Assembly (NCBI GenBank): GCA_014925825.1 | Contig: JACGCK010000009.1 | Location: 744,001-808,000 of the forward strand | Reading direction: 5' to 3' | Source: Pholiota molesta | Taxonomy: Eukaryota; Basidiomycota; Agaricomycetes; Agaricales; Strophariaceae | Length of the DNA stretch: 64,000 nt | In this document: piece by piece, positions 24,974 through 36,900 of the stretch | Layout of the letters: each line of letters begins with the position of its first letter | How positions within the stretch are numbered: the stretch's first letter is position 1 | Program-made: the position numbers and the translations under genes | The notes under the pieces: model-generated | Databases searched by the model: none | What the model saw: the letters and a program-made list of their open reading frames with translations, nothing else | Told to the model about the DNA's origin: nothing

Positions 24974-27817
24974 TCGTCGCATATAATCGATGGATGTCGG
25001 CTGTAATAACGGCACATGCTTCGTAGGCGAGGTTGGGCGCCTTCGGATTGGACCACTCTACTTTTTCCCTCTTTTTTCTTTATCTTTTCAGACTGCATCA
25101 CCCACGACACACTCACGATTATGATATACCTCCTGGTACGATACTCTACTAGTTCAGCCTTTCAGGGATCTTTCCAGACGGATTAGTTATGTTTATGGCC
25201 AATTTATGGCTCCGCTATGGACTATACATATTACATACCGGCTACTCTTTTCGTTTTGCCTTATGGAGCCGATACATTTCTTCAGGTTATGCGTCATGTA
25301 CGCCAACACTTTAGGGCCCTGAATATCAGTCATACTCTAGTTCAATGTACATTTTACATTGCACATGTATTATCTAATCCTCCCCATGATAGGTCCATGC
25401 GATCGGGAAACAGAAATGGTAAGAAATGTTCCCAAAAAAGAAGGATATCTGGCGATCGTTAAACGTGGCTCCCTGATCTCGATTGCTTAGCACCCCTGGT
25501 GTGATTATAATTATTTCCTTTTTAATTAAGCGCCCAGCGCGCCCAGCGTCCGATTTCTGGTCAGGACGATGGAATAGACTTTATCAGTCAGGCTTTTGAT
25601 CATTATAAGAAACCGTAGATGTTATATCATGGATGTTGCTAGTCGTTGGATTCCGCAGTAGCCAAGGAGGTAAATATAGTTGACGGTGCGTTCTGTTCGA
25701 TTCATCGGCAGTCGGGTTTGATCTCCAAAGGCTAATATAATATTAAATATATGTATGTTGACCGGACTCATCTACGATTTGAAGAGCTTGCATCAGGAGG
25801 GAGATGATAAGTCCCAGTGAGAACACATGGTGTTTGATTACCGTGGTTTCGGAAGATGTTTAGAGCGCAATGTCAGGAATGGCATGGCGCCTTCCTCTCG
25901 TTTAACGGCGTATCTCGCCGTCTGATAGGAATTTCTCCTCAAAGTCCCAAGCCTTACGATATCTGTAATGCACGTACAAGGCTTTTTAGATAGTTTCCGG
26001 TAATACGGGTGGCTGCGGCACATGTACTAGAGTACGTTCAAAATAGTTCCAGTAGATGAGAACCAGTGTCCTTACAAAGAACAAAGGCCTCTGGTAAGTT
26101 ATCAGCAGGTCTGATGCTTTCATGGAACTATGGACCGGGTCGTGTTTTGACAAGTTTCAGGGGTGCGTGTACGGACCCACTTATGACACTGACCACCCAA
26201 AGGATCCGGCGACTCCGCTCTTCCCCCACTTAATCCTGGCTTGGACTTGGAAGAGCTTCAAACCCACCAATGAACTATGACCATTATGCGAGCATGTGTG
26301 CATCTATCGGTTAAACTTCTGCGATAACGATCGCATCTAGGTTCTGCCCCGATATGTATTCTCGACTCCTCTGGACAATTCACGTTGGATCCAGCAGACC
26401 TGGAGTCGGACATTATGCTAAATACCGAATCGAGGCTAGTCTTCTAGGCTAACGATATACTGACATAGTATACTATTCACTATTCACTAATGGTCCGGTA
26501 CTGCTTCTTGGCTTTATATTATTGTACTGCTGACATTAAGTAGAACTTGAAATAGATGTAAGTTATGGCTATGAGTTACCGTCGTAACCGATCCAGTCAC
26601 TAGTTGTATTACTTGTATTACTTTACTGGCATGAAGTATTAATGACATCGATGAAGGCCAGCTCGGACTCTGACTGCAGCCCACCAGATCAAACACTTCA
26701 TAATCATGTCAACCACTGCACTGAATTGCCCACATAACCAAAAAAGGTGCAATTAGTTTAAATTGGTCATGGGGATTCCGGGGCATTTGCACTTTGAATG
26801 ATTATTCGAGAGAGTACACTGATTATTTAGAAATTTGTCTTTCGTACATAGTGCTCAATCATAATCTTATCGCACAATTTCCTGGACACACCGCATCGGA
26901 TTTGAATATTTGTCTGCCCTCCGATGTGTAGTATTATGTTCATTTTGCGATGCGTTTGATCATCTCACACGCATGCCAAATACCTGGGGCGCATACAGCT
27001 TTTCTATACAGGCTGAAAATAAGTGTTCAACTTGATCCACAGTGATCCGAAATGCCGATGACCATGAGTTATGCTGCTTGGCAGTTCCGGTGGTCACGGA
27101 GGAAGTGCAAAACCAAGCTGCGACGAACTGTTGCAGTTTCGCCGCTATGTTCAAGCGCTGTCAAGGGTGTGTGTATAGAAGGAGGGTACGGGGCATTTAC
27201 ATGCTGGTCGAATTTTTAGGCCGATGTTTGGAATTTGCGGGCTGGACGCAATTAAAGCGCTAACCTGATACATGACGCTGTAAATGTATAGTTGTTACAG
27301 ATAAAAGAGCAGCCACCATCAACAAAGAATCCTCGTTCACTCTGAAACGAAGGAGCAATTCAGTAAGCTCAAGGTCCAGGGCATATTAATGTCAGCTGGC
27401 CAGGATGGAGAGCAGTTCAAAGTGGCTCGATGCCGTTGGAGCGAAGCTATCGACAACATTGCCAGAAACAAGGTAGCATGGAAGTATTTGTCAAGGCACC
27501 GAATCCTATCCATATTTGTCCCCTCTATTGCTAGCATGGGTAAAGATGGAGCGTGCCGTGCCACCTTTGGCTCAAGCAAATACTGTGCGTAGATGGTTCC
27601 ATGCGCTATCTATGATTAGTTTCCACGAAAAGTAGGGCAAGTAGTGCAGATTGTGCAGGATTAGCACAGCTTTTGCCCGCATTTGCCGAGGAAAGCGAAT
27701 CGGGGATGGAGAGAGCGTGGCAATCTCCGATTCTTATTTGAGCGGCTATCTGAGAAGAATCGGGCCCCAACTTGTCATCTCGTATCTTGTCTTCTTCTCC
27801 CATCTTCTCCCATCCAA
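24974..27817. other. 2.8 kb gap without a supportable gene
   Basis: A/T-rich, with only short open frames that lack family resemblance or a consistent splice pattern. The longest methionine-started ones (about 27389-27592, +) look random. The last about 300 bases must contain the promoter of regulator 2. No tRNA, inverted repeats or transposase remnants recognised. Confidence 0.45.
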
Positions 27818-30800
27818 ATGCCTCCCAGCCCGCCCTACGATAGGAGGTTAAATGGGCCCAATGGTTCCGATAATCCTACTAAAAAGCGCAGGAAAGGAGC
27901 GACTCGTCTCAGCTGCGCAGAATGCCGAAGGTATGGCAGGAATATCTGCGCTATTTCATACCACTTTTCTGAAGTTAAACATTTTCTCTACATAGATTGA
28001 AGCTGCGTTGCGATCGAGTGATACCGTGCAGCTCATGCGTTAAAAGAGGGTGCGGAGCAATCTGCCCTGATGTAGGTCTCTTGCCTTGTGCCAGGGTTTA
28101 TCTAACCCGGCCTATCCTCTAGGGATCCCTTACTACGGGACAAGGGAATCGGTACGAAGATGTGGTGTGATATCGCTACTCTGCTAATTAAATTTTTTAG
28201 GTTTGTGCTTGCGTCCACACAAGAGCTCCATGAAAAGATATCCGAACTTGCCAACCGCGTCCGTGAGCTAGAGGACGCACTGCGCGCATCGCACCAACAT
28301 TTGTCATCTGAGCCGCATCCTCTTCTCGCGGATGAGCTTCTCAAAATCAAAGCGCCATTGCAGAGAGACGTTAACAATACCAAGCCTAATGCCTCTGTAG
28401 TCATCAAAGAGGAAGAAACCAACCCTGATGTCGTCGATGCCTTTGGGACCTTATCTATCGCAATGTCTGGAAAGACAAAATACTTCGGCCATACTGCGAA
28501 CTCCTGGGTACGTTTTTCCCTTGTGTCATATCGATTCACACCATTTACTCATTCATCTATCTGTTTCCAGTATTTCCTCCAAGTGAGTGCACAAACAAAG
28601 GCTGTGGGGTCGAGGCTTTATTAAATTGTGAAATTCTATTTTTAGAATGAACTACCCGAAGAGGATGAACCCGACGACCATCTGGCAGCTCTGCACAACA
28701 TCCTGCCTCCTGAGATCCTTTCACGCGCAGCATCATTCCCTATAGCTCCATTCTCGGTCAGTGGCAATGTTGGGCTTCAAACACTCTACTGGTACCTACC
28801 GCCGGCGGAGATGGCGTTAGAGCTTCGGTCGATATACTTCACCCATGCCGCATGGATGTGCGTATCGTTTTGTTCTTCGCTCTTCGGTGTCAGTGACTGA
28901 TTACCATATGCTCGATGACAGGTATAATCCTATTAGCGTCGATTCGTTTGATAGCGAAGTCTACTCCTCATTCTACAATCAGAATGTAGGACCTCTACCG
29001 GATGACCCTCTTCTTGCACACCGCCTCTCCCTGATGTTCATGATCCTGGCCATTGGATCGCTGATGAACACCTCCATACCTTCATACAGCATTGATGCAG
29101 AGAAATATCACCAACTCGCCCGAGCATCCCTCTTCCATCATTCGTTCTTTGACAACCCAACCATCAACGCCGTGCAAGCCCTGGTAAGCAACCCATGATC
29201 GTCACCTAATGTTTGGACACCATGTCTGATAGAAACATCTCGTTTCTTCTTTTAGTACCTGATGACTTTCTACCTATTCCTTGTAGATCGTCACGGGACG
29301 AACTCCGGTGCTCGATGGGCCATGATGGGGCTTGCTGTCAAAGTGGGGCAAAGCGTAAGTTATTTTCGTGTCTGGGGTGATAAAGTCACAGATTAATCCG
29401 TAATCATCTTATTCTTCATAGATTGGACTTCGTAAGCTGCTTATTATGCATCGTTATTTGTGTACCCAACTGACCACTTACTCATCTTGTTGCATGTAGA
29501 TCGTGACTCTGGAAAATGGAAGGTTGACCCCATTGAAACGACCAGGCGCCGAGAATTATTCTGGGAGCTGTTCACCTACGATTCATGGCAGTGCTGGACA
29601 TTTGGACGGCCTCCTTCATTTTTCCCGCCCCATTTCGACTGCAAGATGCCATACTTGGAAGATAACTCTGACGAGCACAGCTGTAAGTGGAAACTCATCT
29701 GCCACTGCTTCGACTCTGAGGATGCCTTTGTGCTAATTTTGCATTGTTTAGTCCATGCATGGAAGCACCGCTATTCGTTGGAATGCATGACTCTTCTGCA
29801 TGACCAAGCCTTTGGTGCCAAAATGCCGACCTACGCCACGGTACTGCAGTTGGACAGGAAACTGCGTGCGTTCCCTGTTCCTCCCGTACTTCAAGTTGCT
29901 GGTTTCGGGAATTCGGAGCCGCGCCAGGGCGGGTACCCAGAAACGATTACGCTGACACTGCAGCGGCATATCGTGTTAGCGATCCGAGAGATGAGTACGT
30001 CACAGCCATGTTTTCTTTTCCCTTTCAAAGGTCCGGCAGCTGCTGACGGTCTTTTCTTATGTTGCCGTTGAATTTAGATCTGCTCTATCTGCACAGGAGC
30101 TTCTTCGCCCGGGCAATTAGTGATCATCCAAAGGACCCTTTGGGAAGCCCTTATGGAACATCTGTCATTGCTGCTTATCGAAGCGCAGGTTCTCTGGTTG
30201 CGATGATGAGGAACCTGTATACGCAACTCAAGGAGCCGAGTGAGCGAATGTGGTTCCTTTGGACGCATATGTTCTCTTGTTCGGTGAATATCTCTTTTTG
30301 ATGTATTTTTCATGGTGGGGTTATTGACAGCTCCGATCAGATCGTCTTAGGATCGATAGTGACCCGATGTCCATCCATGAGTCTGGCGCCTTCAGCACTA
30401 GTCCAGCTGGATTCGGCATGCGAGCTCTTTTCGAAGGCTGCTCGTGGGTTCCGCGCAAACAAAGTTCTGGTATGTGTAATTAATGGGTTGCGGTGGTCCT
30501 CGGAATTAACGGATTTGTAGAATATCATGCTCCACCTACAAGAGAAAGCACACTTCAGCCTGGAGGAGTTCCGACGGGGCAAGGATTCTCCCTCGCTCTC
30601 TAGAAATCCTACATCCGGGTCGACAGCAGCCGACGGTGACGATGATGAGCTCTCTGTGCTCGGCGGCAAGACGCGCCTGGTATCGAAGAGGGAGCCATCG
30701 TCGCCCATCCTCATGGAGCGCTCACCTGTCTCGCAAAATCCCATCGTTCCTCTGCCGTTGTCGCCCGGTGTTCATAATCAACTTTCGGCGAGTGTCCTGG

Positions 30801-31297
30801 AATACTTGAAGTCCTTCGGGCCATCTGGTCAGCATGCGGATACCATGTACCCACCGCAGGCGTCCACAAGCCACGGCTCGTTCACTGGCAATGGTGCTGG
30901 GTCTTCCCCGACGCAGTATTCAGAGTCGGATATATCTCCGGTCTCTATGTACGGGATGTCAACGATGTCGTCGTCGTTCCACTCAGAACCTACGACGTAC
31001 ATCCAACATCAGCCAATGCAGAACATACTGCACAACAACAACGTACAATCTGGATCTTCGGGCGGTTGCGCGAAAGATAATCATGCCAGCTTCCCGCAGT
31101 ACTTCCCCGTTTACGATTATGGCTCTTCGTCGGTGAATTATGCGAGTGGCAGTTCGTATACTGCTAATAATAATGACCACCCCCCGATGCTCGACACGAA
31201 CCCTATGCCTGGTCATCGACGCTCGTCTGGATCACCGGATTCAAACATGCAGTCGACGTGGCTTGATTTTGTGAACACCATGGCTATGCAGCCGTGA
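27818..31297 (+). CDS. Zn(II)2Cys6 transcription factor with fungal-specific middle domain (regulator 2)
   Basis: Nuclear regulator, paralogue of the gene at 13151-16971 on the opposite strand. Start MPPSPPYDRRLNGPNGSD at 27818. The zinc cluster is assembled over two exons as CAECRRLKLRCDRVIPC plus SSCVKRGCGAIC, followed by GSLTTGQGNRFVLASTQE and a coil (LHEKISELANRVRELEDAL). The fungal-specific domain shows EMALELRSIYFTHAAWM, LSLMFMILAIGSLM, DSGKWKVDPIETTRRRELFW, LLHDQAFGAKMPTY and SERMWFLWTHMFSCS. The tail is Ser/Asn/Tyr-rich and ends WLDFVNTMAMQP. Around 12 introns, all in frame: this copy needs no repair. The arrangement recalls Lentinula PRIB, a regulator linked to fruiting, but that link is from memory and the target genes are unknown. 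Confidence 0.85.
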
Positions 31298-31724
31298 GTG
31301 AAGTAGTTGACTGGATAGAGTATTTTGAGGGCTGGCTGGTCTTGGAAAACCGTGTACATTGTATTTTGCGATTATCTTGCGCTTTGCTTTCGATTATCGA
31401 GTTGTTTCTGTATTTTTCCGTTGTTATCTTAGTTATTTGCCATGCATTTGTTCAATAAACATTACTTCTTGTACGCACAGTATATCTACTTGTCCGAATG
31501 TTTCTACTGAGCGGATGCGGGGAAGCGGAAGCAATTTCAAAAGTAAGTTACGTCGGTGTCACGTGCGGGCGTTTGGGATGAATGTGGCCAATGTTTCCCT
31601 TACGCCCCTCCATCCGACTTGCATCCTTCCCACCTCCTCCCCATTCACCCTCCACAGCGCTTCCCCGTCTGTTTACCTCCTATACATACGCTGAGTGGAG
31701 CCAACGCGAAACACGCTTCAAAAT
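31298..31724. other. Intergenic: 3' end of regulator 2 and promoter of the RHO3-like gene
   Basis: The left part is T-rich, with 'caataaac' near 31453 as a possible polyadenylation signal. The C/T-rich stretch 31600-31690 lies directly upstream of the GTPase start. Nothing else seen. Confidence 0.45.
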
Positions 31725-32915
31725 ATGTCGTTGTGTGGCACATCAACCAAAGGGGCTTCTTTCGGACGCGGGAGACCAGTATGTTCAACTTTTCCATAAA
31801 TGCCCAATATCCTTCCTAAATATTTGATGATTCTAGATCCAGAGAAAGGTATGCTTACCGCTATGACCTCAAAATCCGCGAACGAAATGCTGAGATGTGC
31901 TTCAAGGTGGTGGTCTGTGGTGATGGAGCGTGCGGTGCGTTCTTGTGATTTCAGCGCACGGGCGCTCTTTTGTGGACTTTGCTGATTCTGTTTCGATGAT
32001 CTTCCAGGGAAAACCTCACTATTAAACGTCTTCACTCGTGGATTCTTCACTCAAGTCTAGTGTGTTGGCCTGGACCTATCCGCCTTCAATACATTCTCAT
32101 TTCTCCGTTTCCCAGCGAGCCTACGGTCTTTGAGAACTATGTGCATGATATCTATGTCGATGAGCAATTAGTGGAACTAAGTCTATGGGATACAGCTGGT
32201 GCGTGAACGTGTTCCAACATTCTGGCTAAATCTCTGACGTTGTCTTCTTTGTCCCAAATTAAAATGTACCTTACGTTTGTGAACATAGGCCAAGAAGAAT
32301 TCGATCGGCTTCGGTCACTGTCGTACGCCGAGACGCATGTTATCATGATCTGCTTCTCAGTGGACAACCCAGTATCATTAGAAAATGTTGAATCTAAGGT
32401 GACTCTTTATGACTTTCGGTGTCATCCCATTCCTCGATGTCTAATGTCATACGTTTTAGTGGCTGGACGAAATTCTAGAGTACTGTCCAGGAGTCAAGGT
32501 CCGTGATACCTGATCTTCTATCTTTAATCTGGCTAACAGCGGTAAATTGTAGCTGGTTCTTGTTGGTTCGCGTCATTTAGCTCCATTCTTGATCTTGGCA
32601 TTGGCTGATGAGTTCCCTTAAGCTCTAAATGTGATCTTCGGGACGACCCCTCCATCAAAGAACGACTGAAACGATATGGAACCCATCCAGTGCAATACGA
32701 GGAAGGCCTTGCAGTTGCTCGACGAATACGGGCTTCACGTTATCTTGGTCCGTAATCTCCTATCAAGACGAAGCTTGGCTAATGTGATGTGTCATCTTGC
32801 AGAATGCAGCTCAAAGCACAATCGCGGGGTGACGGAAGTGTTCTATGAAGCTGCACGCGCGTCGATGGGCACGCGGCCGAAGGGGCCTGGGGATGGCGGG
32901 TGCGTGGTGATGTAG
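31725..32915 (+). CDS. RHO3: Rho-family small GTPase, RHO3 type
   Basis: Membrane-anchored switch for polarised exocytosis and actin organisation. Exons begin 31725-31778, 31837-31848, 31895-31934, 32008-32059 and 32116-32198. The P-loop is GDGACGKTS, the effector loop [13 protein letters not shown], switch [19 protein letters not shown], then [21 protein letters not shown] and CSSKHNRGV. The C-terminal CAAX box CVVM suggests farnesylation. An N-terminal Cys (MSLCGTS) matches the palmitoylated end of yeast Rho3. Near 32624-32629 the guanine-specificity exon (expected VALKCDL) is one base short in an A-run if the acceptor at TTAAG is used. A nearer acceptor ending GATGAG (about 32611) keeps the frame but gives the odd [10 protein letters not shown]. 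Confidence 0.86.
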
Positions 32916-33912
32916 GATGCCCTCCTGGCTATATCCTCTTTCTTTTCTCTTTGCTTTCGATCTTTGGATGGGAACTATCATTATGGGATAGGAATGACAC
33001 GCGCTGCGTTGTCTGACGACGACGAAAGGCGCATATGGACGATTCTCGTTATTGACGACTTATAATCCGCGCCGGGCGCCCTCTTCCGGGGCGTCGGGCC
33101 CTCCTAGTTATGGCATTCTATTTCTTTCACTCTGCGCGAGTTATACCCTACGGTCTCTGCCCAGTGGGCTCCTCCACCTACTGCGACTGCCTCATCGGGG
33201 GGTGTCTATACCGGCTCATTGCTGCTTGTCGGTGAATGCACGCCTATCTATCGTCAGGCTTTCTACATATCAACTACCATGTATTTCCGATGTATACACT
33301 CGGGTTATCATCATCCATAGAGCTTGCATACCATCTAAACGTACAATATCATCAAAATACGCTTCAAATCCATTCTTGGGTAGATTAGCTTTTGGAATGG
33401 TAACTTAGCAATTTTTAACGTATTCAGAAAGATGCTATTCGAGGCTTAAGTTGCATGACGAGGCTGCTGCGTAGTAGCTTTTAAGAATCAAATCTATCTA
33501 GTTTATCCTGGAGTGCGCAAAGATATAATCTTGGGTGAAGGGATTCCCATTAGCAATTTTTTGCATATGCAACTTGCCAGACGTTTGAGCATAAATATGA
33601 CAGACTATGTACTGCGTTCTGCCAGATTCTGCTTGATGACAACATTGGGCGGTGCAGATAGGGCATTCATAACTTGCATAGAATATCTTTACAACGATAA
33701 AGATCAAAATCCTTCAGTAAAAGCTCTATTCGCTACCTCGTAACCCCATGGCCAGGAGTGTTGTTATGACTTCCTCATTCCAGTAATGCCCTTGATGTGA
33801 GTACCAGTCTGTCACTTAACGTATTGGTTGTTGAGAAGAATTAAAAGCAAAGATCCATTAGAAAACAAGAGAAAGAATTATACATCAGACTATACAAATA
33901 TCCGCGAAGCTA
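32916..33912. other. Convergent 3' region between RHO3-like gene and clathrin heavy chain
   Basis: The two genes converge here. About 1 kb, A/T-rich toward the right. Short open frames near 33052-33408 and 33513-33743 have no recognisable product. Likely untranslated regions and terminators. Confidence 0.45.
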
Positions 33913-36900
33913 TCAATAACCGTATCCAGTCATCGCAGGCATCATCCCGTTCATAGAAGGTGCTTGCCCAACGATTCTAATTGATAAGATTTATATCAGC
34001 AAAGCTGCACGAATTCGAAAACAAAGATAATGCTCACCCATTCGTCAGAAGTAGGTTACCAAGCCACCAGGGTTGATTATTGGAGCTTCTGATTCGGTCT
34101 GTTCCTTTTGGGCGTCCTTCTTCGACCGTTCCTTGACCTCCTTTTCGAGTTGCGCCAACTGTAATAAAGTGAGCTATGGAATTCAAAATTGAAATTGAAA
34201 TGTGCTTACCTTCTCAACCAGTGAGCGTTGCACTTGAATCTTGTATGGCATGTAGAAATCGTTAAGACCATGCTGCCATGATAGCTCTTCGACGACATCA
34301 GAACGGAGGAGATCGAAGCAGATGTACAGGAGCGCCGCGAAGCATTCCTTGTTGCCGATATCGACGAAGTATGAGAGCAATTCCTCAGCAACCTCCGTGA
34401 TGCTGAGACAGCCGCCGTGATCATAGCATCCTTGTACAGCTTGTCTTGTTTTGAAAGGGATATCGACTCTTCCCAACGACCATTCTTCTTATACAGATGG
34501 GCAGCCAATCGACGGAATCTAGCAGTTCGTGCTTCTCGAGACGCTTAGCAAGGTTGATGTTGTTGAAGTTGTCGAAGCTGTCAATTGAATCCCGTAGTGT
34601 CTTGTAATCTTCCTCTTCGATGAGGAGATCGTTGTAGGCATCGTTGACGGCCTCGAGATTGAACTGGTTGCGAAATGTCAGATTCGATCAAATGGTATGT
34701 ATTTATCGGTCGACTTACATGTTGGACAGCAATAAGGTAGGATCGGATGAGAGGGATATGGTCGATTTGCCTGAATGTGCGCACCACCGGCTGTGATCGA
34801 TCCGAGGGATGAGAACGGTGAGGAGGTCGGTCAAGAGGGTAGGTTGTTCTTGGAGGTAGAATGAGAGAGCCTTGTAGTAGCTAGATTAAAAATCTAAGTC
34901 AATATATGAGATGCGGAGATTTATAGAAGTCCTACATTTCGACATTGGCAGCACGAACGATGACATCTTTGAATTGATTGTGTTCCCAGGCATCTGCAGA
35001 TCGCTCAATCATGGCAAGAGCTGCATTATCCTGTGTGATCGAAGACCTCAGTATGTGTAGGAGGAGAAAAGACGAATCAAAACTCACGAATTCATCATAC
35101 TTGATGTACAAGAAGACGAGTTCTGGCCAGAGATGTGCCTTCTCGACAGCCTTGATAACCTTGGGGATGTTGATGCGGGCAACGAAGAGTTTGAGATGTT
35201 CCATAACTAAACAAATAGTTAGATTGACGTAAAGGATATAACTTAATAAACTCACGTTTGGCAGGCTTGTACTTGCTGAGCAAGATGGAAAGCTCCGTGA
35301 AGATACCCATGTGAGCACGCTCCAAACTCAGACCAGCCTCCAGAGGCCGATAATCTCTTCGAAGTGCCTCGTCGTTCATAGAGTTGAATCAAAGCACCAA
35401 CTCCTCCTATTGCAGAGGTGAGTAAGACATTGTAGAAAAGAAATGATATACTAACAGCATGCACGATGATGTTGAGACCACAGATTTGAGCCTGAGGACG
35501 AGATATGAATACCAATGCAAGCAATAATCAATTCAGGGACATACCATCGGAATCAGATTTTCTATGCATGCAGCATGCACTTGTTTCCAGACCCTGTTCG
35601 AACATAAGGACGAGGAATAGCAACAGAGCAAATTTAAAAAACATACTGTGTGTTACCAGCCTTTCGTGCACTCTCAACTGCAGACTGGTTCTCCCCGAGG
35701 TAAATCAAAGTCGTCGCGAGACGAGCCCAGTTCGAGATGCTGGTGAACAACATCTTGGCAGCCTGGTACAATTCGTCTTCGAAGCACTTCTCTCCGACCT
35801 CAAGGATGTCGGCGACATTGGTCATTCCGAGGAAGTCCTCCATGTCGTGTAGACGGTCAGTCTTCGCATATGCATAAGCAAGCTCGGTATCGATCTTGGG
35901 CTCGCGCAGGGTCTTGCGAGCCATCTGGAGGTAGCGGACCAGCTCATCGTGCTTGCCAGCGTGATTAGCGATCTCGATGACCTCCGCGAAGTTGGAGGGA
36001 TCTTGGCCTTGATGTATGACTCTGGAAAGGTTATAAATTGAACAAAGGCTGGGACTAGGATTTTGAGACGTTGAATACGTACCAACTGAATCCTTAATGC
36101 GAAGACCGTCAAGCTGAGCCTTGGCAAGCCTGCTCCAGACCTCAGGTTGGTTGACCTTGTTGGCATATTCCAATCCACGATCAATCGAAACGATGTGCTC
36201 GACGAGGACATTGATAGCCATCGCATGTTGCTCATGCTTCCTGTAAATCGACAATGCTTCCTCATAAAGACCGTGCTCAGTGGCTATTCTTGCAATATCA
36301 GCCGCGTCGTAGTTCTGAAGCTTGTTGATATAGCCAACAACCTTGCCCTTATCAGCGCGAATGGCGGTGAGGAGAAGGAGGTTCTGGAGGTTCTTGTTGT
36401 CGCTGAATGGTGAAGGCTCGATAATGATCTTTTCCAGCAGTTCGATAAGCTCGATGGGAAGATCGGCTTGAAGGAAGGCCTTGACGGTGATGGAAACATC
36501 ATCAGGGTCAGTGCACTCAGGCAAGGCTGTAGCAACAAGCTGCAGTGATGGTTTAGAAAGAGTAAAATGATAGATATGTCGTCAAACAAACCTGGTCGAT
36601 GAGCGCACGACGGTGGATGTTGTCATGCACCAGAACTTGAGCCCAAAGGTCCGGTTGACGACGCTTGATGAGATAGCGCGCTTGTTGCTTGAACATCGAG
36701 TTGTCGTTCGTGATTGAAATCAACTCATCGTCGCATAGACCCTTAGCGTAGGCGATGTATGCAAGGTAAGGATCGCGAGCCTCACAGAACTTTCCGACAA
36801 CCAAGGCTCATACAGCTGTGGAGGAAAATGAGTTAGTACTCAAAAGAAATAATATGGCCATGACTTACGTTGTTCTCCTTGAGGAACTTCTCGGGGTTGT

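Noticed and set aside
27389..27592. Small ATG-started frame in the 2.8 kb gap
   Set aside because: 67 codons of undistinguished composition with equally long antisense frames; no support.
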